Below are positions 1 to 8,681 of a stretch of 44,953 nucleotides of DNA, piece after piece. Source of the DNA: Granulosicoccus sp. (GTDB lineage Bacteria; Pseudomonadota; Gammaproteobacteria; Granulosicoccales; Granulosicoccaceae); the NCBI GenBank assembly GCA_020627685.1, contig JAHDGK010000040.1, positions 1-44,953 of the forward strand, read 5' to 3'. Under the pieces are notes generated by a model. It searched no databases and was not told the origin of the DNA. It saw nothing but the letters and a program-made list of their open reading frames with translations. The first letter of the stretch is position 1. Each line of letters opens with the position of its first letter. A program made the position numbers and the translations under genes.

Positions 1-54
1 GTTGGCGTTGGCGTTGGCGTTGGCGTTGGCGTTGGCGTTGGCGTTGGCGTTGGC
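1..54. repeat. Tandem hexanucleotide repeat (GTTGGC)x9
   Basis: Nine perfect head-to-tail copies of GTTGGC fill bases 1-54 and may continue beyond the edge. On the minus strand, in the frame of the kelch protein, they read as alternating Pro and Thr codons (CCA ACG). They therefore encode an interdomain linker. Because the unit is six bases, copy-number change would lengthen or shorten the linker without breaking the frame. Confidence 0.95.
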
Positions 55-1058
55 GGATTATTATCTACCAGTATTGATCTTACTGCGTCAGTGGATAGTG
101 CAGCGAAAGGAGCTCCACCACCTGCAACCAGTAACCGTCCATCAACAATTCTGGCTACCGGCGCAACCAATGATGCCGGCAACGTTTTAAACGTGCTCCA
201 TTGGTTAGATCGCGGGTTGTATTTCCAAACCTTGTTTCCAGCGTTCTCACCCCCCGTCGTGTAAATATCATTTTTATACACAAACGTACCCGGCTCCGAA
301 TGTGAATTCTTGTTGGGCATATCCGCTTTGCGGGTCCACTTATTTGTATCCGTATCAAAGGCGTGAACCAGAGGTGTATCTTGAGTGAATTTGCCGGGAC
401 AACCGTCATGCCCGTACTGCCCGCCCATGACATAGATAACATCGTCGACCACGGCCGTTGAAAAGTGATTTCGAGGACTGGGCATTCCCGCAGAAGCTGT
501 TATGTTTTCCCATCCACTAGCAGGAGACGCGAGGTCGTACACAAGGTGTGTCGCAACGTCACAACGAGCATTGGCATCAATCCCACCAATCCAATGAATT
601 TTATTGTTTACTAAAGCCGACCCACCAGCTGCAAGAGGCATGGGCAAGTCTGGTCCTCGACGCCACTTCCCGTTATCAAGGTTATATATCCAAATTTTAT
701 CGGAAACACGGCCGGGGTGACTGCCTATTCGCCCGCCGATTATCCATACGTCCGCCCCCACTCTTACGACACCGTTATGGGTAACCGCCGAACCATCACT
801 CGTCGACGTCGTACTGACGATGCTCCACTGTTTCGTGGCGACATCGTACTTTTCGACGGAATTAGCGATAACAATTCCAGGCTTGAAACCGTTGAACACA
901 TAGATGCTGTCCCGGTAGTCAACCGTTGTTGCCTCTACACGAGCAACCTTCATGTCAGCTTGATTCACCCAACTCTGCGCCAAGACGCTGCCAGTGAGCC
1001 CGAAAATACCTACTGCCAAAGTGGCTGGAGCAAGCAAACGACGTTTCAAACTGAACAC
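1..1058 (-). CDS. Exported kelch-repeat protein, N-terminal part (truncated by left edge)
   Basis: An uninterrupted minus-strand frame of about 352 codons starts at GTG 1058 and runs off the left edge. The start is fixed by an in-frame TGA at 1065-1067 and by the SD AGGTGA at 1065-1070, six bases upstream. Residues 1-28 form a signal peptide (KRR, a hydrophobic core, then a VLA-Q cleavage site). Four or more kelch-like blades follow, each with a hydrophobic strand plus GG and a later Y/F-D...W: IYVFNGF, VWIIGGR, IYVMGGQ, IYTTGGE, paired with KYDVATKQW, IYNLDNGKW, AFDTDTNKW and KYNPRSNQW. This predicts an extracytoplasmic beta-propeller, as in galactose-oxidase/kelch proteins. After the propeller (NNPP) comes a (Thr-Pro)n linker reaching the edge, so at least one further domain probably follows. 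Substrate and enzymatic activity cannot be told from this part. Confidence 0.85.
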   Translation of the reverse strand, partial: MFSLKRRLLAPATLAVGIFGLTGSVLAQSWVNQADMKVARVEATTVDYRDSIYVFNGFKPGIVIANSVEKYDVATKQWSIVSTTSTSDGSAVTHNGVVRVGADVWIIGGRIGSHPGRVSDKIWIYNLDNGKWRRGPDLPMPLAAGGSALVNNKIHWIGGIDANARCDVATHLVYDLASPASGWENITASAGMPSPRNHFSTAVVDDVIYVMGGQYGHDGCPGKFTQDTPLVHAFDTDTNKWTRKADMPNKNSHSEPGTFVYKNDIYTTGGENAGNKVWKYNPRSNQWSTFKTLPASLVAPVARIVDGRLLVAGGGAPFAALSTDAVRSILVDNNPPTPTPTPTPTPTPTPTP

Positions 1059-1062
1059 GTGA

Positions 1063-1092
1063 AATCACCTTTTTATTATTCTTTAGGTGATT
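1063..1092 (-). promoter_or_regulatory. Inverted repeat covering the Shine-Dalgarno of the kelch gene
   Basis: AATCACCT (1063-1070) and AGGTGATT (1085-1092) are perfect 8-base complements separated by a 14-base A/T-rich loop. In the minus-strand transcript the 5' arm AAUCACCU precedes the 3' arm AGGUGAUU. The 3' arm contains the SD sequence AGGTGA that serves the GTG start at 1058. Pairing would hide the ribosome-binding site. The repeat is seen directly; a role in translation control is inference. Confidence 0.55.
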
Positions 1093-1216
1093 CTCTACCA
1101 AGTGGAGGGAATGAGTTATTGATACAGCACCGGCTTGTGAAGCCCTTAAAATTAACCGTCCCCCTATTTAAAAAATTGTGAGCCATTTCTCCAATTTTTC
1201 ATCAGAGGCCAACCCG

Positions 1217-2107
1217 CTAAAACCAAGGTGGACCATCCAACAGCAACGGGATGCGGTAAATCGATGTCGATGCAGTTATGAACAGATCGCTTTGCTCCGG
1301 CCCGCCAAACGTAAAGTTAGTTGATTTCTCCGGAGTCAGAATCACACCTAACAATTCTCCACTATCGTTCAGGACGTGCACACCACCCGGCCCGTTGCAG
1401 AGAAGGTGCCCATGATTCGAGATCTTCATTCCATCAGGCATGCCCTCGCCTTCGCCGGAAATTTCCGCCCAAACTCGTTCGTTGCTCAGTTCACCAGCGT
1501 TTATATCGACGTCAAATACCTTTATATGCCCTTGCGGTGTGTCGTTAATGAATAACTGGGATTCATCTGGCGAAAAGCATAGTCCGTTGGGTTGTTCGAA
1601 GTTGTTCGCCACTTGTACAAGACGGCCGTCGGGGTGCAGGCAGTAAACCCCACGCTGCTCTAGTTCTGGCTCTCTTATAAGCCCAAGGTCTTCGCGTGTT
1701 CGCCCATACATGGGGTCAGTGAACCAAAGGCGATTCTGAGTATCCGCCACAATATCGTTCGGACTATTGAGTTTCTTTCCTTCATATTCCGTAGCAATAG
1801 GAACAATCAGTTTGTTGTCGTGCTCGATACGCACTACCTGTGAACTGGCATGTTCACAGGTAACAATATCCCCTCGCCTGTCAAAAGCGTTACCGTTGGC
1901 TTGGTTGGACGGTTTACGGAAAACAGTACAGCCATCTGCCTCTGACCATCGATGCTGAACGCTACGAGCAATATCAGAAAAAATTAAGTAGTGATCATGC
2001 GGATGCCAGATGGGCCCTTCGGTAAACCCAAATCCGGTGGCTAGGCGCTCTAGTCCGGCATCCGGGGAAACCAGCAAATGGAACTCATCGTTTTCAACAC
2101 GAAACAT
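1217..2107 (-). CDS. SMP-30/gluconolactonase/LRE-like family protein
   Basis: This 296-residue protein matches the usual length of the SMP-30/gluconolactonase beta-propeller family, which hydrolyses sugar lactones or other lactones using a divalent metal. Family hallmarks visible are FTEGPIWHP near the N-terminus (metal-ligand Glu), SPNDIVAD with RLWFTDPMYG in the middle, QPNGLCFSPDES, and GMPDGMKISNHGHLLCNGPGG (the late Asp region). There is no signal peptide, so it is probably cytoplasmic. It starts at ATG 2107 and lies upstream of, and in the same direction as, the kelch gene, with 158 bases between. The lactone substrate is unknown. A link to the sugar locus 10 kb away is possible but unproven. 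Confidence 0.85.
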   Translation of the reverse strand: MFRVENDEFHLLVSPDAGLERLATGFGFTEGPIWHPHDHYLIFSDIARSVQHRWSEADGCTVFRKPSNQANGNAFDRRGDIVTCEHASSQVVRIEHDNKLIVPIATEYEGKKLNSPNDIVADTQNRLWFTDPMYGRTREDLGLIREPELEQRGVYCLHPDGRLVQVANNFEQPNGLCFSPDESQLFINDTPQGHIKVFDVDINAGELSNERVWAEISGEGEGMPDGMKISNHGHLLCNGPGGVHVLNDSGELLGVILTPEKSTNFTFGGPEQSDLFITASTSIYRIPLLLDGPPWF

Positions 2108-2397
2108 ACTGACAATCCAAAATCATGAAAGTGAATATGATTTTATAGCGTTACTCGCCGTTGGTCTCCCATCGAATCCGACCCTGTCTCAAATCAACAA
2201 CGCTCTTCCCCGTAAATAGGCAATTCGCGTTCTAAAACTTTAGTGAGATACGGTTTTCCCCACACCGATATTGTTTTTATTTCTTTAATTTCAACAACTA
2301 ACGACACTCTCACAATAAACGGGCCACTAATAACTAACATGGCTTGTTAATTGCAACTCTGTGCAGTCATACGCATTTCTAATGACAGCGCGAACTC

Positions 2398-5205
2398 ATG
2401 TTTCAAAATAAAGCTACTGCGATGACCGATATGCCGGCTTCCAACGACCCCGTTCAGGAGGAGTTGGAAACCAAGGCTATTCGCGGCAATCTGGAGGGGG
2501 TTAAAGATGGCTCCGTATTCGGTTGGATCCATAACGATGACGATCCGAGCGAGATCCTTCAGGTTGGTATATACGAGGATGACGTTTTACTCGGTGAAAC
2601 AACCGCTGACATTCATAGAGCAGATTTAGAAGAAGCAGGCGTTGGTGACGGGCGATGCGCATTCAATATGCTACTTCCCGACAGCATTTTTGACGGTATG
2701 AATCACACACTGGTTGCTGTAGATATGGATTCAAACATATCTGTTGGCAGCATTTGCTGTGACGTACCCGTGTTCGCCTCCTCATCGATCGAAGCGATTA
2801 GAAAAGGCAATTTAATTGGTCAAATAAAAGTCGTCACCGATGCACAAGCAGAAAACTTCGTCATTGAATTGCTAGTGGACGGAAAAGTGTTGCTTGAATG
2901 TTCCAGCTACCAAACTGACATGCCAAACCTACATGCAGTTGAAGTTGAGCTTCCTTCAAAGATTTTTGACGATAATCATCATTTGTACGAACTCAGAGTC
3001 AAAAACAAGAGCACTCGGGCTGATCCTCACTATGCTCGATTGGAATCTGTTTTGACACCTTGGGAGCATATCGGTGGAAGCTTTGCAAACAAGAATTTCA
3101 GCGCTATTCCCAAGATATCGGCCTATCGCTATCGCGCGTTGCAGTCTCATATACGCAACCTCGATCCGGGTACCCAAGATGTTGAAAGCTTAAAGCATGT
3201 ACAACAAGCACACGACATCGTTACCGAAGGCTTAGAGAAGCGAAAGCACTATAAAAAACTGACTTTACCCGCTGTAGAGAATCCAGATGTCTCTATTATA
3301 TTGCCAGTGCACAATGCTTTTGAATATACGTATAACTGCATTGCTTCATTGATTCTTTCGTACAACAAATACTCTTACGAAGTTATTCTGGTTGACGACA
3401 AATCGAGCGATAAAACGGTAGACATTACCGAATACGTCGAAAATTTAACAGTTGTTCAGAACGAGCAGAATCTAGGATTCCTACGAACTGCCGAGAAAGG
3501 CACTACTAAGGCTAACAGCGACTACCTGATTTTCCTCAATAACGATACCGAAGTAACAACAGGTTGGATCGACAGTCTTGTTGAAGCATTCGAAAGCTTT
3601 GATAACGTCGGTATGGCGGGATCAAAACTGATCTACCCTAACGGCGATCTTCAAGAAGCTGGTGGGCTGGTTTGGGGTAATGGAAAACCCTGGAACATCG
3701 GCAATGGTGCGAATGCCGAAGATCCTAACTTCAACTATGTCAGACAAGCCGACTATGTCTCAGGTGCCGCAATGATGGTCAGTAGAGACGTATGGGAAAC
3801 CGTAGGCGGTTTTAGTAAGGAGTTTATTCCTGCGTACTACGAAGATACGGACTTAGCTTTCAAAATTCGAGAGCACGGATTCAAAACTCTCTATGTTCCC
3901 TCATCGGTTGTTATCCACTATGAAGGTATGAGCAATGGGCGTGACCTTGACAGCGGTTATAAGCGATATCAAACGGTAAACGCTCCGCTATTTCGTAAGA
4001 AATGGAGACACGCTTACAGAAATCATGGTGTGTACGGTAAGAACATCGATTTAGAAGTAGACCGGGACATGGACTTCAGAGTGTTGATGGTGGATCACTC
4101 TACCCCGACACCTGATCGCGATGCCGGTAGCTATGCGGCCGTGCAAGAGATGCGACTTCTACAAGAGTTAGGTTGCAAGATAACTTTTGTCCCCAACAAC
4201 ATGGCACACATGGGGAAGTACACAACAGCCCTACAAAACCAGGGCATTGAATGTGTCTATGCCCCTTTCGCCAGAAACGTAGGAGAGGTTCTTCGCGACA
4301 GAGGTCATGAATTCGATTTCATTTACATTACGCGTTACAACGTTGCTGAAGAAATTCTTGAATGTGTAAGAGAATTTACACAGGCAAAAGTGGTTCTCAA
4401 CAATGCGGATCTGCACTTTTTGAGAGAGATGCGTGCTGCCTCAGAAGATGACGACTATGAAATCGCATCGGCAATGAACACACGACATCGTGAACTGGCG
4501 GTAATGGAAGATGTAGATGCCATACTTTCATACAATGACACGGAACACTCTGTCATATCCTCACATACGTTTGAGTCCAACAAGATTTTTAAGTGCCCAT
4601 GGGTATTGAGCGAAAAGCAGCTCAGCGTACCGTTTAAAGATAGGCAGGGCATCGCATTTCTTGGCGGGTTTAATCACTTACCTAACAGAGAAGCCGTCGA
4701 TTATTTTGTAAAAGAGGTCATGCCACTAATCAGGCAACGTTCGCCTGAAATAGTCTTCAACGTCTATGGAAGCGGCGTTACAGATGAAATTGAAGCCCTG
4801 GAAGCAGATGACATTCATATTAAGGGCTTCGTTGAATCATTAGATACCGTTTTTGACGAGTGCCGTATCTTTGTCGCCCCTCTTCTCTCCGGTGCTGGCA
4901 TTAAGGGCAAAGTTTTAGAGAGTATTTCATATCAAGTGCCTTGCGTATTGTCTCCGATTGCTGCTGAGTCTACAGGCCTGGTACACGACCTGAACTGCAA
5001 AATCCCACAAACGCCGCTGCAATGGGCCGAATCTATCGTGGCTCTTTACAACGATGAAGCTGAATGGACACGTCTGTCTCAAAAAGCATCGGAACTTGTA
5101 GAAGAGCGATATAGCGTCAAACACGGCTTGGATGCTATGAGTCAGATGATGAGCCATCTTGAACTTGATCCGGGACTAAACCGATATCCGCTTTTCAAAG
5201 CTTAA
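2398..5205 (+). CDS. Large multidomain glycosyltransferase (beta-sandwich + GT2 + GT4)
   Basis: This 935-residue protein has three parts. Residues about 30-220 hold two repeats of a beta-rich module (GSVFGWIHNDDDP, then LLGETTADIHRADLEEAGVG) seen at the N-terminus of many bacterial polysaccharide glycosyltransferases. Residues about 295-545 are a GT2 (GT-A) domain: VSIILPVHNAFEYTYNCI, ILVDDKSSDKT, FLNNDTEV and YEDTDLAFKIREHG. Residues about 560-930 are a GT4-like GT-B domain: DHSTPTPDRDAGS and AFLGGFNHLPNREAVDYF, then FVAPLLSGAGIKGKVLES with the usual sugar-nucleotide-binding Glu. It probably adds two successive sugars to a surface glycan at the membrane face. It is the first gene of the plus-strand glycan operon. 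ATG 2398 is the earliest possible start because TAA and TGA lie in frame just upstream; ATG 2422 is an alternative and neither has a clear SD. Confidence 0.88.
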   Translation: MFQNKATAMTDMPASNDPVQEELETKAIRGNLEGVKDGSVFGWIHNDDDPSEILQVGIYEDDVLLGETTADIHRADLEEAGVGDGRCAFNMLLPDSIFDGMNHTLVAVDMDSNISVGSICCDVPVFASSSIEAIRKGNLIGQIKVVTDAQAENFVIELLVDGKVLLECSSYQTDMPNLHAVEVELPSKIFDDNHHLYELRVKNKSTRADPHYARLESVLTPWEHIGGSFANKNFSAIPKISAYRYRALQSHIRNLDPGTQDVESLKHVQQAHDIVTEGLEKRKHYKKLTLPAVENPDVSIILPVHNAFEYTYNCIASLILSYNKYSYEVILVDDKSSDKTVDITEYVENLTVVQNEQNLGFLRTAEKGTTKANSDYLIFLNNDTEVTTGWIDSLVEAFESFDNVGMAGSKLIYPNGDLQEAGGLVWGNGKPWNIGNGANAEDPNFNYVRQADYVSGAAMMVSRDVWETVGGFSKEFIPAYYEDTDLAFKIREHGFKTLYVPSSVVIHYEGMSNGRDLDSGYKRYQTVNAPLFRKKWRHAYRNHGVYGKNIDLEVDRDMDFRVLMVDHSTPTPDRDAGSYAAVQEMRLLQELGCKITFVPNNMAHMGKYTTALQNQGIECVYAPFARNVGEVLRDRGHEFDFIYITRYNVAEEILECVREFTQAKVVLNNADLHFLREMRAASEDDDYEIASAMNTRHRELAVMEDVDAILSYNDTEHSVISSHTFESNKIFKCPWVLSEKQLSVPFKDRQGIAFLGGFNHLPNREAVDYFVKEVMPLIRQRSPEIVFNVYGSGVTDEIEALEADDIHIKGFVESLDTVFDECRIFVAPLLSGAGIKGKVLESISYQVPCVLSPIAAESTGLVHDLNCKIPQTPLQWAESIVALYNDEAEWTRLSQKASELVEERYSVKHGLDAMSQMMSHLELDPGLNRYPLFKA

Positions 5206-5268
5206 CAACACCACAGATTTAACTTTAAAAACAAACAACATCAACTGAATTTCAACCGAGAAACACCA

Positions 5269-5976
5269 ATGACTACATTAAAATCACTACCAGAGAATTC
5301 TTGCGCGTACGAAGAGTACGATCCTAAAACGCTTAAGCCAGTTAATGAAAGTACGTTTACCCGCCTGATGGAACTGGGCTGGAAGAAGGAAGACTTCGCC
5401 GGAAAGAGCGTTCTGGATATTGGCGGTAACTCCGGTATCTTGTCACTCTATGCACACAATCTTGGAGCTCAAAACATCCACTATGTAGACGTTCAAGCTC
5501 CCCTCGTTGAATTCTTCGAATCTGTTGTAGGCGAGCACAAGCTACCTATCGAAATTGAGCGTAAAGGGTTCTTAGAGCTCAATACGGAAAAGCACTCTAA
5601 AGATATCGTTCTATGCATGGAAGTTTTACACTGGCTGGTTGACCAAGGTGGCAACGTTCAAGATTCAATTCAGAAGTTAACTGACCTGACTAATGAGACG
5701 TTATTCCTGGAAACACCATGGGACGTTAAAGAGCCATCTATTGCTGCAAAAGGTGTCGTACTAGAGGAACACTACAACATCGAAATGATCATCCGCGAAT
5801 TGCAAGCACACTTCGAGACTGTCGAGATGGTTCGTTTTATGACCTACTTCGGCAATATGGCTGATTCAAAGCGAATTTTGATCAAAGCCACCGGCAAGCG
5901 TACAAATAATCTGCAGAGCAGCGCAAACGATAGCGTCATTAATGAAGACTATTCGTTAGCACCTGCTGCAGCTTAA
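5269..5976 (+). CDS. SAM-dependent methyltransferase of the glycan operon
   Basis: This 235-residue protein is a class I (Rossmann) methyltransferase. SAM-binding motif I is SVLDIGGNSGILSLYA at about residues 47-62, followed by YVD at the end of strand 2 and IVLCMEVLHWLVD in the motif IV region. It is a close paralogue of the first 220 residues of the gene at 7090; by hand count, 57 of 78 aligned residues are identical from the shared CAYEEYDP motif onward. It likely methylates a sugar, or a group on a sugar, of the glycan built by its neighbours. It lies 63 bases after the glycosyltransferase and 42 before the epimerase, consistent with one operon. The last 25 residues (from about KRTNNLQSS) are low-complexity. 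The acceptor is unknown. Confidence 0.85.
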   Translation: MTTLKSLPENSCAYEEYDPKTLKPVNESTFTRLMELGWKKEDFAGKSVLDIGGNSGILSLYAHNLGAQNIHYVDVQAPLVEFFESVVGEHKLPIEIERKGFLELNTEKHSKDIVLCMEVLHWLVDQGGNVQDSIQKLTDLTNETLFLETPWDVKEPSIAAKGVVLEEHYNIEMIIRELQAHFETVEMVRFMTYFGNMADSKRILIKATGKRTNNLQSSANDSVINEDYSLAPAAA

Positions 5977-6018
5977 CAATAACCACCAACCGAATATTTC
6001 TTCGCCAGAGCGTACCTC

Positions 6019-6957
6019 ATGACGACTGAGAACAAATCGACACATTCAAAGCGGATACTACTATTGGGGAGCACCAGCTTCACGGGCAGTCATACGCTGA
6101 ATAGTTTGAAAGATCGGTACTCATTTAGAACAGTAGGACGCCAGGCGGATTCGGTAGATCGGCAGTTTGACGTATACAACGATGATATTAGTGCCCTTTC
6201 CAAGGATCTGGATTGGGCCGACGTCGTTGTAAACTGTTTTTCAAACGGGGATGTGGATAGCTGCGAGGTCAATCCACGGCCGTCTGCACAGCTTAACCTG
6301 GACTTTCCAAAAGCTCTGTGCGATTTCCAGAAAAAAAGTGATTTCCACCTCGTTCATTTTTCATCGAACGCTGTGTACGATGGTGATAACCCATTGTATT
6401 CTGAAACCAGCGGTCATCACCCTATCAACACCTATGGTCGATTAAAAAGCGAGGCTGATAACTATCTGAAAGATAACTCAGCAAAACTAACTCTCTTACG
6501 CCCAATTACTATGTACGGACAACTACTGGGCGAGCAGAGACATAATCCGTTTTCCTTCTTTTTTGATCGTCTTCAAAACAACCAGGATATCGTTGCTGTA
6601 AACGATGTACTGGTCAATATGCTTCACGTTGACGTGCTGACACAATGTATCGAAAAAGTGATCGACGACAGCATCTACGAAGAATTTAATATTTCAGGAG
6701 ATGACATTGTCAGTCGCTTCGGTTTCGTTTCAGAAATTAAGAGACATATACCTTCCAGCAGTTCAATCGTCACCGAAACAGATTCGTCGGGATTTAAGAC
6801 GGCTGCTCGCAGACCACTGGATACTTCATTTGACAATCAGAAGATGAAGTCATTACTTGGCGTCCACCCTATTTCATTGAGCAATTCAATTGAGGCCTTG
6901 GTGGCAGGTGCCATAAGCAAGAGCCTTACAGATGATGATATTAGAAAGGCGGCCTAA
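6019..6957 (+). CDS. NAD(P)-dependent sugar epimerase/reductase (extended SDR)
   Basis: This 312-residue protein has the extended short-chain dehydrogenase fold. The N-terminal nucleotide-binding motif is LLLGSTSFTGSHTLNSL, a variant of GxxGxxG. HFSSNAVYDGDNPLYSE carries the catalytic Ser region and YGRLK is the YxxxK pair. The overall pattern (TYGRLKSEADNYL, then LLRPITMYG) resembles RmlD/dTDP-4-dehydrorhamnose reductase and related NDP-sugar enzymes. Role inferred: supply of an activated deoxy- or epimerised sugar for the glycan operon. The neighbouring genes are a methyltransferase upstream and the methyltransferase-kinase fusion 132 bases downstream. The exact nucleotide sugar cannot be assigned. 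Confidence 0.85.
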   Translation: MTTENKSTHSKRILLLGSTSFTGSHTLNSLKDRYSFRTVGRQADSVDRQFDVYNDDISALSKDLDWADVVVNCFSNGDVDSCEVNPRPSAQLNLDFPKALCDFQKKSDFHLVHFSSNAVYDGDNPLYSETSGHHPINTYGRLKSEADNYLKDNSAKLTLLRPITMYGQLLGEQRHNPFSFFFDRLQNNQDIVAVNDVLVNMLHVDVLTQCIEKVIDDSIYEEFNISGDDIVSRFGFVSEIKRHIPSSSSIVTETDSSGFKTAARRPLDTSFDNQKMKSLLGVHPISLSNSIEALVAGAISKSLTDDDIRKAA

Positions 6958-7089
6958 CAAATTTAATTGGTAATGTGGTGGAATTTTGGCGGCTATTATA
7001 TTCGTGTATAGGGATTTCTGTGGAATGTTACTTGCAACGTCAGCCCCATCACCTAACACATAGATTTACGGTTCGGAATCATTGAGACA

Positions 7090-8640
7090 ATGGCAAATTT
7101 ACAGATTCCAGACAACGCATGCGCTTATGAGGAGTACGACCCTACAACTCTAAAGCCGGTTAACCAGAGCACCTGCATTCGGCTTCAGGAGCTGGGTTGG
7201 ACCCAAGATGATTTCAGCGGTAAATCCGTACTCGATATTGGATGCAACTCCGGAATTCTGTCGCTATACGCCAACAAGCTCGGAGCGGAGTCTGTCAGAG
7301 CTGTAGATGTTCAAGCCCCATTTATAGAGTTCTTCACCTCGGTTGTAGAAACACACGCATTACCTATAAATGTTGAGCAAACAGGATTTAACGATCTTAG
7401 CGCAGACACTCATGCTTCCGACGTGGTGCTATTCATGGAAGTATTGCACTGGATCATCGATCAAAAGGGTACGATCGAAGATGCTATTTATAAAGTGGCT
7501 AGCCTTGCTAAAGAAACCTTGTTTCTGGAAACTCCATGGGATACTAACGAACCCTCTATTGCCAAACGCGGCCATATTCAAGCCGATCAATACAATATAG
7601 AACTCATCATAAAGGAATTACTACGATATTTCGAAAACGTAGAAGTCGTTCGTTTCATGAGTTACTTTGGCGCTATGGAAAATTCTAAACGGCTCCTGAT
7701 TAAAGCAAGCGACAGACGAGCTGATTTTGAATCGCTACAGGTTCTCAGGGATGTAAACCCTTTAAATATTTCGATGGGTCGCGGTAGCAACTCTATTCAA
7801 TTAATGACGAGTCCTCATGGTCCTGTCGTGCTGAAAAAGCTGCCGAAAGAATCGATGCTTCCGTTGTTGAATGAAAAACATGCGAACGCATTTTTTGAAC
7901 TATTGGAGCACGCCAACGGTCCGTTATTGCCCGCGATAAAAATAAACGGAACTTATATTTTCAAAAACAAAGAAAATGAACAGCTCATGCTATCTCCCTT
8001 TGTTGGAGACCTAAGCAATCATCTTCTTAACCACACTTTCCACTTGCCAGTGGGAAATCCTTTGCGTCTTGCCGTGGAATGCAGACGAACTCTGAAAGAA
8101 GTACCCAATGATGTCATTAACGCGATTAAAGAAAAATCTGCCCCAATTGGCCTTCGATCTCGAGATGACTTAGGTATCTTCTTTAATCATCTGTTAGATA
8201 ACCAGGGACTGTCCGAGTTTATCGATGATGTATTTCAAGCCAGTGTTGAACCAAACCGAGATATCGAAGATAGCGTCATACACAATGACCTTCAGCTCGG
8301 CAACATGATTACTGATACACATGGAAAAGACTGGATCATAGACTTGGACATCCTTCGTTCAGGAAGTGCATACTCAGACTTCATATGTTGTGCGATCTAC
8401 AACAACACTCCAAAAGATATCGTCATAGAGCTGTACAGGGAGATGGCAGACATTAACGGCCGATCGATCCATCACGACGATATGTATTTTGCGCTGAGAT
8501 TCATCCTCAAATGGATTTCTATTCTCAACGAACACCATAAGCCAGTGCTGGCAAAATTTGGTGAGCCAACGGTCAACGGCATAAAAACTCTCTATGACAT
8601 CGTGATGACAGAAAATGCCGAGCAAAAGCTCGCTAGCTGA
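7090..8640 (+). CDS. Methyltransferase-kinase fusion, WbdD-like domain order
   Basis: This 516-residue protein joins two enzymes. Residues 1-220 are a class I methyltransferase (motif I SVLDIGCNSGILSLYA at about 46-61, then EVLHWIID), a close paralogue of the gene at 5269. Residues about 225-510 look like an aminoglycoside-phosphotransferase/choline-kinase-type fold. A candidate ATP-binding Lys lies in VVLKKL (249/250), the catalytic loop is H398-N-D400-x4-N405, and the metal-binding IDLD is at 417-420. The order methyltransferase then kinase is that of WbdD, which in E. coli O8/O9a adds methyl and phosphate to the O-antigen end to stop elongation. WbdD also has a long C-terminal coiled coil, which is absent here. 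Chain capping is therefore an inference; separate methyl and phospho decoration is an alternative. Confidence 0.75.
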   Translation: MANLQIPDNACAYEEYDPTTLKPVNQSTCIRLQELGWTQDDFSGKSVLDIGCNSGILSLYANKLGAESVRAVDVQAPFIEFFTSVVETHALPINVEQTGFNDLSADTHASDVVLFMEVLHWIIDQKGTIEDAIYKVASLAKETLFLETPWDTNEPSIAKRGHIQADQYNIELIIKELLRYFENVEVVRFMSYFGAMENSKRLLIKASDRRADFESLQVLRDVNPLNISMGRGSNSIQLMTSPHGPVVLKKLPKESMLPLLNEKHANAFFELLEHANGPLLPAIKINGTYIFKNKENEQLMLSPFVGDLSNHLLNHTFHLPVGNPLRLAVECRRTLKEVPNDVINAIKEKSAPIGLRSRDDLGIFFNHLLDNQGLSEFIDDVFQASVEPNRDIEDSVIHNDLQLGNMITDTHGKDWIIDLDILRSGSAYSDFICCAIYNNTPKDIVIELYREMADINGRSIHHDDMYFALRFILKWISILNEHHKPVLAKFGEPTVNGIKTLYDIVMTENAEQKLAS

Positions 8641-8681
8641 CATCACTCGTTAACTAGAGAATTTAGGAGCCTAAACAGAAA

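Noticed and set aside
2-190. Plus-strand Ala-Leu repeat reading frame
   Set aside because: It is only the other-strand reading of the GTTGGC repeat inside the kelch gene; the minus-strand frame is long, has a signal peptide, kelch motifs and a proper start.
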